Positions 1 through 9,076 of a stretch of 64,000 bases of DNA are shown here, in pieces. This stretch comes from an uncultured Flavobacteriaceae bacterium. Lineage in GTDB: Bacteria; Bacteroidota; Bacteroidia; Flavobacteriales; Flavobacteriaceae. Made by a program: the position numbers and the translations under genes. Each line of letters begins with the position of its first letter. The first letter of the stretch is position 1. The stretch is from contig CANKUU010000005.1 of NCBI GenBank assembly GCA_947486785.1, positions 104,905 to 168,904 of the forward strand, given 5' to 3'. The notes beneath the pieces are model-generated. The model saw nothing but the letters and a program-made list of their open reading frames with translations, had not been told where the DNA came from and did no database searches.

Positions 1-240
1 TACACCAATCTTATTTCAAAAAAATTAAACTACCTTTTAGCTCATATTCGCAATAAATATTATCTCGAAATAAGCACAATTAACGATCAAACTGCAAAAA
101 ATTTAGCTGTTAAATCTGGTAAAAGCCTAGAAGAAACCTTAGCTTTAGTTTCTTACATTAAACACATAAAAAGCAAGTCTAATCATTCAGAAAATGATCT
201 TGTTCAATTGAGCAAAAAAATATCAGCCTTTAAAAAATAA
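1..240 (+). CDS. DUF4350-like protein, 3' end only
   Basis: The first frame is open from base 1 to a TAA at 238-240 and gives the last 79 residues of a protein whose start lies outside the window. The segment is lysine- and asparagine-rich, with HIRNKYYLEIS followed by a helix around AKNLAVKSGKSLEETLALVSYI. This resembles the C-terminus of the DUF4350 proteins that precede MoxR in Bacteroidetes. Only 2 nt separate its stop from the MoxR start, so the two are almost certainly co-transcribed. The role of DUF4350 is not known in detail. The family name is a memory-based match supported by the neighbourhood. Confidence 0.6.
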   Translation, partial: YTNLISKKLNYLLAHIRNKYYLEISTINDQTAKNLAVKSGKSLEETLALVSYIKHIKSKSNHSENDLVQLSKKISAFKK

Positions 241-242
241 CC

Positions 243-1322
243 ATGGAAGATAAACCACAAGAACAAAAGAATAGCGGCCAAGAAGATTTAAATTATCAAA
301 ATACTACCCAAGAAAATAATAAATCTGATGCTGTTTCGAAACAAACAAATGCTTTAGAATTTAGCAACCGCATAGATTTAACTAAACTTAGAGAAGCTGT
401 TGCTAAAATAAAAGCTGAATTAGGTAAAGTAATTATCGGTCAGCATGATATGATCGAATTATTAATACTATCAATTTTAGCAGATGGACATTCACTTATT
501 GAAGGAGTGCCGGGCGTAGCAAAAACAGTTACGGCCAAATTACTAGCTAAAACAATGGATGTTAATTTTAGTCGTATTCAATTTACCCCAGATTTAATGC
601 CAAGCGACATATTAGGTACTGCAATTTTTAATGCAAAAACTTCAGAATTTGAATTTAAAAAAGGGCCTATTTTTTCGAATATTATATTGATTGATGAAAT
701 TAACCGCGCTCCGGCCAAAACCCAAGCTGCACTTTTTGAAGCCATGGCCGAAAGGCAAATTACTATTGATGGTACTGAGTATGAAATGGAGCCCCCATTT
801 TTAGTATTTGCAACTCAAAATCCTATTGAACAAGAAGGAACCTACAGGCTACCTGAAGCACAACTAGATCGCTTTCTCTTTAAAATAAAAGTAGAATACC
901 CATCATTAGAACAAGAAGTTCAAATTTTAGAAAGTAAGCACCTTCAAAAGAGTATTTCGGCAGAAAACATGATCGAAGGGGTATTAAGTGCAAAAGAAAT
1001 TGCGACCTATCAAAGTACTATTAGAGAAATTATTATCGAAAACAACCTGCTAAAATACATTGCATCTATTGTTGATAATACCCGCAGTAATGCCAATATA
1101 TATTTAGGTGCATCGCCCCGAGCTTCCATTGCGTTACTTGAAGCCTCAAAAGCATTAGCCGCTATTAACGGTAGAGATTTTGTAACACCAGACGACATTA
1201 AAAAAGTGGCAACTCCGATTCTAGGTCACCGTATTATTTTAACCCCTGAAAGAGAAATGGAAGGATTTACCGCTGACAAAGTAGTGCAAATGATTATTGA
1301 AAGCATTGAGGTGCCTAGATAA
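243..1322 (+). CDS. MoxR-family AAA+ ATPase
   Basis: 359-residue cytosolic AAA+ ATPase of the MoxR class, chaperone-like enzymes that work with von Willebrand-domain or DUF58 partners. Walker A is GVPGVAKT (88-95), Walker B ILIDEINR (148-155) and sensor 1 TQNP (191-194), with LDRF at 208-211. The first ~40 residues are a hydrophilic, Gln/Asn-rich extension not shared with most homologues. It starts 2 nt after the DUF4350-like gene and is followed 39 nt later by a DUF58 gene, the classic MoxR operon order. The family is certain; the client of this copy cannot be read from sequence. Confidence 0.95.
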   Translation: MEDKPQEQKNSGQEDLNYQNTTQENNKSDAVSKQTNALEFSNRIDLTKLREAVAKIKAELGKVIIGQHDMIELLILSILADGHSLIEGVPGVAKTVTAKLLAKTMDVNFSRIQFTPDLMPSDILGTAIFNAKTSEFEFKKGPIFSNIILIDEINRAPAKTQAALFEAMAERQITIDGTEYEMEPPFLVFATQNPIEQEGTYRLPEAQLDRFLFKIKVEYPSLEQEVQILESKHLQKSISAENMIEGVLSAKEIATYQSTIREIIIENNLLKYIASIVDNTRSNANIYLGASPRASIALLEASKALAAINGRDFVTPDDIKKVATPILGHRIILTPEREMEGFTADKVVQMIIESIEVPR

Positions 1323-1361
1323 ATGCATTTGAGTGCACTTAGAATTTGAACTAAAGAAGCT

Positions 1362-2696
1362 ATGAAACAAGTCTTTAAAGATATATTTATTGAAAAACGA
1401 TTTTTTATCGTTTTAAGTGCTCTTATCATAGGCTTTGTAGCATCTTATTTCTTCCCTAATATTTTTGGGGTTTTAAAGCTTCTTTTCTTTCTTTTTTTTA
1501 TTCTAGTTATCGTTGATCTTATTTTAATGTTCGCCTCAAAAGGAGTTATTTCTGGAAAACGTATTTTACCGAATAAATTTTCTAACGGCGACCAAAATTC
1601 TATCACAATTTGGTTTAGAAATTCTTATCTATTCTCCACAAATATTAAAATTTTAGATGAAATTCCGATTCAATTTCAAAAACGCAATTTTGAACTTAAT
1701 ACAACCCTTTTAAAAGGAGAAGAAAAAACCTTTAGTTACGAGTTACGACCTGTTAAAAGAGGTATATATGCCTTTGGCAACCTAAATGTAATTGCTACCT
1801 CGCCACTAAAACTACTGGCAAAGCGATACACTTTTAATAATGAACAAGAAGTACCCGTTTACCCTTCGTTTTTACAGCTTCAGAAATATGAATTAATGGC
1901 ATTTTCAAATCGTTTTATGGAATATGGCCTAAAAAAAATTCGCAAAATAGGTCATACTATAGAATTTGAGCAGATAAAAGAATACGTGCAAGGTGATGAT
2001 ATTAGAAACATTAACTGGAAAGCAACGGCAAAAAAAAACTTGCTTATGGTTAACCAGTTTCAAGACGAAAAATCGCAGCCCATATATTCTATTATTGATA
2101 AAGGACGTGTTATGAAAATGCCTTTTTCTGGTCTTAGTTTAGTTGATTATGCTATAAACACAACCCTTGTAATTAGTGGTGTTGCCATAAAAAAACAAGA
2201 CAAAGCTGGTATATTAGCTTTTAGCAATAAAGTAGAAAACAGGGTAGTTGCAGAAAGACGAAGTGCCCAAATGAATCTTATTTTAGAAACGCTTTACAAC
2301 CTTCAAACCAACTTTGTGGAGAGCGATTTTAGTAGGTTATATATACATCTTAAAAGAAATTTAAATCACCGTAGCCTACTTCTACTTTATACAAACTTTG
2401 AGAGCCTAGATGCATTGCATCGCCAAATACCCTATTTACAAGCGATTTCAAAACTACATTTATTAGTTGTTGTCTTTTTTGAAAACACAGAATTGAACGA
2501 GTTCGCCAAACAAAAAGCCAAAAACACCCAAGAAATTTTTGAACAAACTATCGCAGAAAAATTTGTGTATGAAAAGAAGCTCATTGTAAATGAACTACGT
2601 AAATATGGCATTCAAACCATTCTTAGCAAACCCGAAAATTTAACGGTAAATACGATTAACAAATATTTAGAAATTAAAGCAAGAGGGCTATTGTAA
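1362..2696 (+). CDS. DUF58 domain membrane-associated protein
   Basis: 444 residues. Two hydrophobic segments near the N-terminus (about 14-33 and 36-55) anchor the protein. A cytosolic part follows with the DUF58 signature GDDIRNINWKATAK near 211-224. DUF58 proteins have a von Willebrand A-like fold and are regular partners of MoxR ATPases, which matches the gene 39 nt upstream. In Bacteroidetes this operon usually continues with vWA/TPR (BatA/B-like) genes. Here the operon seems to stop: 600 bp of non-coding DNA follows, so any Bat genes lie elsewhere or are absent. The precise function is unknown. Confidence 0.92.
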   Translation: MKQVFKDIFIEKRFFIVLSALIIGFVASYFFPNIFGVLKLLFFLFFILVIVDLILMFASKGVISGKRILPNKFSNGDQNSITIWFRNSYLFSTNIKILDEIPIQFQKRNFELNTTLLKGEEKTFSYELRPVKRGIYAFGNLNVIATSPLKLLAKRYTFNNEQEVPVYPSFLQLQKYELMAFSNRFMEYGLKKIRKIGHTIEFEQIKEYVQGDDIRNINWKATAKKNLLMVNQFQDEKSQPIYSIIDKGRVMKMPFSGLSLVDYAINTTLVISGVAIKKQDKAGILAFSNKVENRVVAERRSAQMNLILETLYNLQTNFVESDFSRLYIHLKRNLNHRSLLLLYTNFESLDALHRQIPYLQAISKLHLLVVVFFENTELNEFAKQKAKNTQEIFEQTIAEKFVYEKKLIVNELRKYGIQTILSKPENLTVNTINKYLEIKARGLL

Positions 2697-2975
2697 TCCA
2701 AATTGCCTCTGCTAAGGTTAAAATATAAATGCCCAAAAGAAAGAACACAAATGAAAATGCAGTTCTGCTATCTTAATAACTAATTTTGGTTTTTGACGAG
2801 GTGACGGGGCTGTAAAGAATTTGGTTTTATCTTTAACCCTATAAAAATAGGTGAAAAGAGTAATTTTTAGGTTAGCTACTAAAATCGCAATACAAAAATC
2901 AATACTACTTTTATTGGCTGTTGGCCTTTAAAACAGCTCTAAAAGTTAATCTTCCATGGTTTTACAGTCAAATAC

Positions 2976-3004
2976 TTTTAAAAAAAGAATTGCTTTTTTT
3001 AAAA
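2976..3004. repeat. Perfect 12-bp A/T inverted repeat
   Basis: TTTTAAAAAAAG (2976-2987) and CTTTTTTTAAAA (2993-3004) are exact reverse complements with a 5-nt loop. The stem is nearly all A:T, so a strong terminator is unlikely. It may be a weak hairpin or chance in AT-rich DNA. Confidence 0.5.
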
Positions 3005-3230
3005 ACAAAAAATAAAAGAAACAATGCGTATCATACTAAAGTTTAGATAGTAACGTGCCTTGATAAAAGTAATAACCTGTCCGTTTTTAGAGTTACCTGG
3101 TGTTTATAACTGAACAGATACTAACATAGTCTGCTTATTTGTCTAAAAAATAAGAGTATATTGAGGTTGTTACATGATATCAAAAAAGCAATCTACACCT
3201 ATGTTTCGAATGAATTGGGTAAGTTTTAAT

Positions 3231-3238
3231 TAAATTTG
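3231..3238 (+). promoter_or_regulatory. Candidate -7 box for fabV
   Basis: TAAATTTG fits the Bacteroidetes -7 consensus TAnnTTTG, 60 bp before the fabV ATG. The nearest TTG (3215-3217) is only 13 nt upstream, closer than the usual -33 spacing, so this is a tentative call. Confidence 0.3.
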
Positions 3239-3298
3239 ATTCTTAAATCGAATAATAGATTGCAAATTAAAATGTACTAACTTAAAAAGCAATATTAC

Positions 3299-4489
3299 AT
3301 GATCATAGAACCAAAAACACGTGGATTTATTTGTATTACTTCGCACCCTAAAGGATGTGAACAAAATATTGTAAATCAAATTAATTACGTAAAATCAAAA
3401 GGACTTGTAGAAAATACCAAAAAGGCACTCATTATTGGCGCATCTACTGGTTTTGGAATAGCTTCAAGAATCACATGCGCATTTGGTTCAAAAGCGGATA
3501 CCATTGGCGTATTTTTTGAAAAACCACCTTCTAAGGGCAGAACTGCATCATCAGGATGGTATAATTCTGCAGCTTTTGAAAAAGAGGCTAAAAAAGAGGG
3601 TCTTTATGCAAAGAGCATTAACGGTGATGCCTTTTCAAATGAAATAAAAGAAAAAACTATGGCCCTAATAAAAGCTGATTTAGGCCAAATTGATTTGCTA
3701 ATTTATAGTCTGGCTTCTCCTGTTAGAACACATCCTAAAACAGGTGTACGCTATAAATCAACTCTTAAACCTATTGGAAGTACGTATACCAATAAAACAG
3801 TTGATTTTCATACGGGTGAGGTAAAAGAAATTACTATTGAACCCTCTAGCGGTGATGATATTGACAATACTATAGCCGTAATGGGCGGCGAAGATTGGCA
3901 AATGTGGATAGATGCATTACAAGAAAACAACCTGCTTTCTACTAATTTTAAAACTGTTGCTTATTCTTACATTGGCCCCAAACTAACAGAAGCTGTTTAT
4001 AGAAAAGGAACTATTGGGCGTGCAAAAGACCACTTAGAAAATACTGCCTTTACGATTACCGATTCGCTAAAAAACATCAATGGTAAAGCTTATGTTTCCG
4101 TAAATAAAGCATTAGTAACACAATCAAGTTCGGCGATACCAGTAATACCTTTATATATTTCTTTGTTATATAAAGTAATGAAAGAAAAAAACCTGCACGA
4201 AGGTTGTATTGAACAAATCTATCGTTTGTTTAACGAGCGTTTATTTGCTACCCAAGTACCAACAGATGATCATAATAGAATTCGAATTGATGATTGGGAA
4301 ATGCGTGAAGATGTACAAGAAGAAGTGACCAAATTATGGAAAAAAGCTACTACAGAAAATCTTTCTGCTATTGGAGATTTGCAAGGCTATAAAAATGATT
4401 TTTTTAATTTATTTGGATTTAATTTCGATGAGATTAATTACGATGTCGATACAGATGAAATGGTTTTAATTCCAAGTATAGATTCTTAA
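3299..4489 (+). CDS. fabV: trans-2-enoyl-ACP/CoA reductase FabV
   Basis: 396 residues, the usual length for FabV. FabV is the large single-chain NADH-dependent enoyl reductase that completes each fatty-acid elongation cycle. The N-terminus MIIEPKTRGFI and the Cys at 20 match the family, which fixes the start. A Rossmann glycine motif GASTGFG lies at 47-53. The active-site pair of the FabV Y-x8-K signature is Y234 and K243, and the C-terminal half is FabV-type. It is monocistronic and ends at a strong bidirectional terminator. FabV is triclosan-resistant in characterised species, though resistance here is inference. A FabK-like flavoenzyme sits 5 kb away. Confidence 0.96.
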   Translation: MIIEPKTRGFICITSHPKGCEQNIVNQINYVKSKGLVENTKKALIIGASTGFGIASRITCAFGSKADTIGVFFEKPPSKGRTASSGWYNSAAFEKEAKKEGLYAKSINGDAFSNEIKEKTMALIKADLGQIDLLIYSLASPVRTHPKTGVRYKSTLKPIGSTYTNKTVDFHTGEVKEITIEPSSGDDIDNTIAVMGGEDWQMWIDALQENNLLSTNFKTVAYSYIGPKLTEAVYRKGTIGRAKDHLENTAFTITDSLKNINGKAYVSVNKALVTQSSSAIPVIPLYISLLYKVMKEKNLHEGCIEQIYRLFNERLFATQVPTDDHNRIRIDDWEMREDVQEEVTKLWKKATTENLSAIGDLQGYKNDFFNLFGFNFDEINYDVDTDEMVLIPSIDS

Positions 4490-4522
4490 GCGTTTAGGTA
4501 TAAAAACGTTTAAAAAAACAAA

Positions 4523-4556
4523 AAAAGCAGTTTAAGACATTTCTTAAACTGCTTTT
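4523..4556. terminator. Bidirectional terminator, fabV/DUF1080
   Basis: Perfect 14-bp stem AAAAGCAGTTTAAG / CTTAAACTGCTTTT around a 6-nt loop, with T-runs on either strand. It lies between two convergent genes and can serve both. Confidence 0.9.
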
Positions 4557-4628
4557 AGTTTTTAATACTAGTATGTTAAATTGTAAAAGACTAGATACCT
4601 TTACTACGTTAGATTCACATTTAAGGTA

Positions 4629-5555
4629 TTATTTTGGTACTGAAATAGTGATATTTCTTAATTCAATAGGGCCATGATCACCTTGTATAAGAATTGGACC
4701 CGGAGCAGCTTCATTATTATCTAAAGCACCTCCTGTCATACCAGCTATGTTTTGATCTTTAACTATGGTTTTACCATTAGCTACAATAGTAACGCGACGA
4801 CCTATTAACGTTATGTCATATTCTTGCCACTCCCCTGCCTGCTTTGCTACCATCTCATTTGGAGTTATTAAACCATACACACCTCCAAAAAGAATGTTCG
4901 AAGGCTCTAAACCTGCATTATCTGCAACCTGTACCTCGTAACGTCCGCGCAAATAAATACCACTATTACTATCTTTTGGATATTTAAATTCTACATGCAG
5001 CTTAAAATCTTTAAAGGTCTCGTTTGTTCTTAAGTTGGCTCCGGGTTTGGGGCTTTTTAAAATTCCATTTTCTACCAACCACTGATTCTCACCAAGTGCT
5101 GTCCATCCCTCCAAATTTTCACCATTAAATAGTGCCTTGGGCTTAGTCCATTTCAAATTTTCATTGTAGGCCAATTTTGGCGTGCGCGAAGCTACCCAAT
5201 TATATATTTCACCATCGGTATAAATTAGCACACCTTTAAGACCTTCTCCTGCAGGCTCTCCTATGATTTGCATATCAAATCCCTCAGGCTCCCATTGCGC
5301 AGGTATAGAAAAACTGAACTTCGCTCCGCTTAATAAAATTTCCGATACAGGTCGAGCGCTACCAAATTTATAACAGAAACGACCAATTAGAGCACTATTT
5401 CCTGAATGCTTGATCTCTAACCATGATGGTACTTCTTTTCCATCTTCTGTAATTGTTAAATTCCATGTACCTTCCAAACTTTTAGTATCTTGAGCTGAAC
5501 AAAAAAGAAGGGTTAGTAAAAAAGCGATTGTGGTTAAAAAAATTTTTGAATTCAT
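4629..5555 (-). CDS. Secreted DUF1080 (3-keto-disaccharide hydrolase-like) protein
   Basis: 308 residues with an N-terminal signal peptide (hydrophobic 5-19, cleavage likely after CSA, 20-22). Residues ~27-130 form a lipocalin-like beta region beginning LEGTWNLTI. Residues ~140-307 are a DUF1080 domain, a concanavalin-like jelly roll, with LFNGENLEGW, NSGIYLRGRYEVQV and the final IELRNITI. DUF1080 members include hydrolases of 3-keto-glycosides, but many are of unknown activity. Periplasmic or surface location is likely. The gene stands alone, divergent from a thioesterase and convergent with fabV. Substrate not assignable. Confidence 0.85.
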   Translation of the reverse strand: MNSKIFLTTIAFLLTLLFCSAQDTKSLEGTWNLTITEDGKEVPSWLEIKHSGNSALIGRFCYKFGSARPVSEILLSGAKFSFSIPAQWEPEGFDMQIIGEPAGEGLKGVLIYTDGEIYNWVASRTPKLAYNENLKWTKPKALFNGENLEGWTALGENQWLVENGILKSPKPGANLRTNETFKDFKLHVEFKYPKDSNSGIYLRGRYEVQVADNAGLEPSNILFGGVYGLITPNEMVAKQAGEWQEYDITLIGRRVTIVANGKTIVKDQNIAGMTGGALDNNEAAPGPILIQGDHGPIELRNITISVPK

Positions 5556-5699
5556 AAGTTTCTAATTAAAATATTATTTGAGACGTAAATATAGCGAACT
5601 CATTCAATCAAAAAAACTACATTTAAACGGATTTTTTAATAACAACCAAGTCACATTTTTCTATTTTTTTAACTATCACTTTCAAAACATTTATAGCAC

Positions 5700-6137
5700 A
5701 TGAACAAAGCAATAGGTTTATTTCAAAAGTTTATCGGTAAAGATTCTTCTAAATCTATTTCTCCACTAATGCGTTGGCTTAACCCTACACTACTTAGTGC
5801 TTCTGAAGGTGAATTAGAATTTTCATATCTCATTAGAGAAGAAATGACCAACCCTATGGGTATTCTTCATGGCGGCACTACCGCTGCAATTATTGATGAT
5901 GCTATTGGAGCTGCAGTTTATTCTTTAGGTAAGCCTAACATGTATACTACCGTAAATTTGGCTGTTGACTATTTTGCCTCGGCAAAAGCTGGAGACACTA
6001 TAGTTGCGCAAACTTTTATTACAAAAAATGGAAATCAAATCGTAAATTCTTGCTGTGAAATTTGGAACGCAGACAAAACACGTATGATTGCTAAAGGGCA
6101 TTCGAACCTAATAAAAATTAATACTGAAAGAAAATAA
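5700..6137 (+). CDS. PaaI-type hotdog thioesterase
   Basis: 145-residue single hotdog-fold protein. The family motif NPMGILHGGTTAAIIDDAIG spans 51-70, with HGG at 57-59 and an acidic residue at 66 in the position expected to be catalytic. Such enzymes hydrolyse acyl-CoA thioesters in the cytosol, usually as tetramers. The acyl substrate cannot be inferred. The nearest upstream gene is divergent, and 188 bp separate this one from the M28 peptidase downstream, so it is probably transcribed on its own. Confidence 0.9.
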   Translation: MNKAIGLFQKFIGKDSSKSISPLMRWLNPTLLSASEGELEFSYLIREEMTNPMGILHGGTTAAIIDDAIGAAVYSLGKPNMYTTVNLAVDYFASAKAGDTIVAQTFITKNGNQIVNSCCEIWNADKTRMIAKGHSNLIKINTERK

Positions 6138-6325
6138 GACCTGCCTATCGCTCTTAAACCAAACAAAAATATACCCTTCACAGACTAGGGCGTCAATAAA
6201 ATTATGTTTTAAAGGGTACGAGTGTATTCAACTTTTAGAATACTATTAAATCAGTATAATTTAAACGCTTCCTTTTTTTCTGAAAATGAAAAAAATGAAT
6301 AACTTGAGGCTAAAATACATCTAAA

Positions 6326-8518
6326 ATGAGACCAAAAATAATCACATTTCTGCTTTGTGTTTTTGTTACCTTTATAAACGCCCAAGAGTCTATAATTGGT
6401 TTTACAACAAAAAACGCAAAAGAACAACAAAACTTAGAAGCTACTTTTGAATCTAAATTAACTAGTAGCAATCTAGACAAATGGATGCAACTTATGGCTG
6501 CCGAACCGCATTGGGTTGGAACCAAATACGGTGAAAAGAACGCAAAATGGATTGAAAAACAATTTAAATCTTGGGGTTATAATACCAAGATTGAAACCTA
6601 TCACGTGCTTTTTCCTTACCCAAAAGTGAGACTATTAGAACTCAAAAGTCCTACCTCATACAAAGCCAAATTAACAGCTGTACCTGTTGAAGGCGATCGG
6701 TTTACCGCGCAAGGAGATGCCTTACTGCCAAGTTATAACGCTTTTTCTACAGATGGCGATGTAGAAGCAGAATTAGTTTTTGTTAACTACGGTATTCCAA
6801 AAGATTATGAAGAATTAGAGAAACTTGGAATTGATGTTACAGGTAAAATAGTTATTGCCAAGTATCAAGGTTCTTGGCGTGGCATTAAGCCTAAATTAGC
6901 AGCAGAAAAAGGAGCCATTGGTTGTATTATTTACTCTGACCCTCAGGATGACGGTTATGGTCGTGGCGATGTATACCCAAAAGGTGCTTATAAGAATAAA
7001 ACAGGAGTGCAACGTGGATCTGTAATGGATATGCCGACATACCCTGGTGATGTACTTACCCCCGGTTATGGGGCTACTAAAGATGCCAAACGTATAGCTC
7101 GTAAAGACGCTCCTACGATAACAAAAATTCCTGTTTTACCCATTTCCTATGAAGATGCAAAACCCTTATTGGCGGCTTTAGAAGGTATTGTAGCACCTCA
7201 ATCATGGAGGGGTGGCTTACCAATAACTTATCATATAGGACCTGGACCAGCAAAAGTGCGTTTAAAATTAGAATTTGACTGGCAACTAAAACCTGCCCAT
7301 AATGTAATTGCTACCCTAAAAGGAAGTGAGTTTCCTGATCAATGGGTAATGCGCGGCAACCATCATGATGCTTGGGTTCATGGTGCTAACGACCCCATAA
7401 GTGGTTTAGTTGCCTTAATGGAAGAAGCTCGTGCCGTAGGTGAATTAGCAAAAAATGGTAACAAGCCTAAACGTACTATAGTTTACTGTGCTTGGGATGC
7501 TGAGGAACCTGGACTAATTGGTTCTACAGAATGGGTGGAAGATCATAAAACAGAATTACAACAAAAAGTAGTGGCCTATATAAACACTGATGGTAATGGT
7601 AGAGGCTTTTTAGGGGCTGGAGGATCGCATAGTCTACAAGCAATGGTTAGCGAAGTAGCAGAAGTAGTTACCGATCCACAAAGAGGAGTTTCTGTAAAAG
7701 AAAGAAAAAGTGCGGTTGATATAATGAATGGAGGCAACGGTAATTTTTCTTTATATGCCTTAGGTTCAGGATCTGATTACACCCCTTTTATTCAGCATGC
7801 AGGTATAGCAGCTCTTAATTTAGGTTTTAGTGGTGAAAACGGTGGGGGTGAATATCATACCATTTATGATACTTATCCACATTACAAAAAATTTAAAGAC
7901 CCTAAGTTTGCATATGGCGTTGCATTAGCGAATACTGCAGGTAGAATTACCCTTCGATTAGCAAATGCTGATGTTTTGCCATTTGAATTTAGACAATGGT
8001 ATAATACGGTATCTAGTTATTTAGATGAAATTATGATAACCTGCAAAACAATGCGAAAATCTGTAGAAAAACATAATATGATGGTTAGCAAAAATATATT
8101 TGAACTAGCTGCCGACCCTGAAAAGCCATTTTTAAAACCAAAAAAGAAAGAAGCAGTTCCATATCTCGATTTTTCTCCTTTGCAAAACGAACTTGCATTA
8201 ATAAAAATTACCGCTGATAAAATCGCAAATATTGATATTTCTAAACTTTCAAAACAAGAACAAAACAAGATCAACAAAAAACTAATGATGGCTGAACATC
8301 TTTTAACCACAGATTCGGGCTTGCCCAGACGATCTTGGTACAAACACCAAATTTATGCCCCTGGTTTTTATACAGGCTACGGGGTAAAAACCTTGCCAGG
8401 TGTTCGAGAAGCAGTAGAGCAAAAAAATTGGAAAGAAGCACAAGAGCAGATCAAAAAACTTGCAATAACGCTTAAAAATTACAATAAACACCTTTCACAA
8501 ATGGTACCGATGCAATAG
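6326..8518 (+). CDS. Secreted M28 metallopeptidase, glutamate carboxypeptidase II-like
   Basis: 730 residues: signal peptide (1-19, ending INA), a protease-associated insert (~120-290), the M28 peptidase core (~320-560) and a helical C-terminal region resembling the transferrin-receptor-like dimerisation domain (~600-725). By alignment with glutamate carboxypeptidase II, the two-zinc site is H346 (in GNHHDAW) and D348, D356 (GANDP), E393/E394 (DAEEPG, general base and ligand), D422 (NTDGN) and H511 (YHTIYDTY). All catalytic positions are present, so an active dizinc exopeptidase is expected in the periplasm or outside the cell. The peptide substrate is unknown. Monocistronic. Confidence 0.93.
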   Translation: MRPKIITFLLCVFVTFINAQESIIGFTTKNAKEQQNLEATFESKLTSSNLDKWMQLMAAEPHWVGTKYGEKNAKWIEKQFKSWGYNTKIETYHVLFPYPKVRLLELKSPTSYKAKLTAVPVEGDRFTAQGDALLPSYNAFSTDGDVEAELVFVNYGIPKDYEELEKLGIDVTGKIVIAKYQGSWRGIKPKLAAEKGAIGCIIYSDPQDDGYGRGDVYPKGAYKNKTGVQRGSVMDMPTYPGDVLTPGYGATKDAKRIARKDAPTITKIPVLPISYEDAKPLLAALEGIVAPQSWRGGLPITYHIGPGPAKVRLKLEFDWQLKPAHNVIATLKGSEFPDQWVMRGNHHDAWVHGANDPISGLVALMEEARAVGELAKNGNKPKRTIVYCAWDAEEPGLIGSTEWVEDHKTELQQKVVAYINTDGNGRGFLGAGGSHSLQAMVSEVAEVVTDPQRGVSVKERKSAVDIMNGGNGNFSLYALGSGSDYTPFIQHAGIAALNLGFSGENGGGEYHTIYDTYPHYKKFKDPKFAYGVALANTAGRITLRLANADVLPFEFRQWYNTVSSYLDEIMITCKTMRKSVEKHNMMVSKNIFELAADPEKPFLKPKKKEAVPYLDFSPLQNELALIKITADKIANIDISKLSKQEQNKINKKLMMAEHLLTTDSGLPRRSWYKHQIYAPGFYTGYGVKTLPGVREAVEQKNWKEAQEQIKKLAITLKNYNKHLSQMVPMQ

Positions 8519-9076
8519 AACAAACCCAAGCTAAGGTCGTTTAAGACGAATAAAAAAAAGTAAACTTCGATGTTTTTTTTGATTATCAGGTAGTATGATA
8601 GTTTTGTAAACCAATCGAAAGTAGTAGCATCATTTCTGTGGTAAAAAGTGGCGCTACATCTGCAAAACTAGTTCGTTTTTCCTCTGATTAGCGAGGCGCA
8701 GATAAAATTGAAGGTATGTATAACATCATGGGTAACATCTTGCAGAAAAAGACATAGGCGCATAATTCGATGGTATTGATTTAATTATTATAACATATAA
8801 TTTTTTGTCATTTTTTAATTAATTAAGGGATGTTTAATAACGATGCATGCTATTAATAACTACCATATTTTAAAGGTACAAATGGTATTTAATTTAAAAA
8901 GGTATGTCTATCTTAAGTAAAACTAACTTTAAAGTTGAATATATATTAGACTGATTTTAAAGCCTTAATCTATATTTAAAAATGCTTTTCTATATCGTTC
9001 TTTTAATTTTGAAATAATACGCTTGGCTACTTGTAAAGGATATCAGAAAAAAATTAAATAAATCTGTAGCATAAAT
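8519..9076. other. Intergenic, possible unidentified relic
   Basis: 560 bp without an intact gene between convergent transcription units. At about 8614-8754 (plus strand) one frame reads as protein-like, with ISVVKSGATSAKLVRF, a stop, then RGADKIEGMYNIMGNIL before another stop. It could be a decayed gene, but I cannot assign a family. Confidence 0.35.

Larger units (their letters stand above)
2697..3298. other. Intergenic, no convincing gene
   Basis: About 600 bp of AT-rich DNA between the DUF58 gene and fabV. It holds a perfect 12-bp A/T inverted repeat (2976-3004) and a TAnnTTTG box before fabV. A minus-strand stretch at about 2675-2765 would encode a hydrophobic peptide (containing FFLLGIYILTLAEAIW), but it has no start and is broken upstream. 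It could be a relic or chance. Confidence 0.5.

Noticed and set aside
2675..2765. Minus-strand hydrophobic peptide downstream of the DUF58 gene
   Set aside because: No start codon, a stop upstream and an overlap with the DUF58 end; hydrophobic stretches are common by chance in AT-rich DNA.
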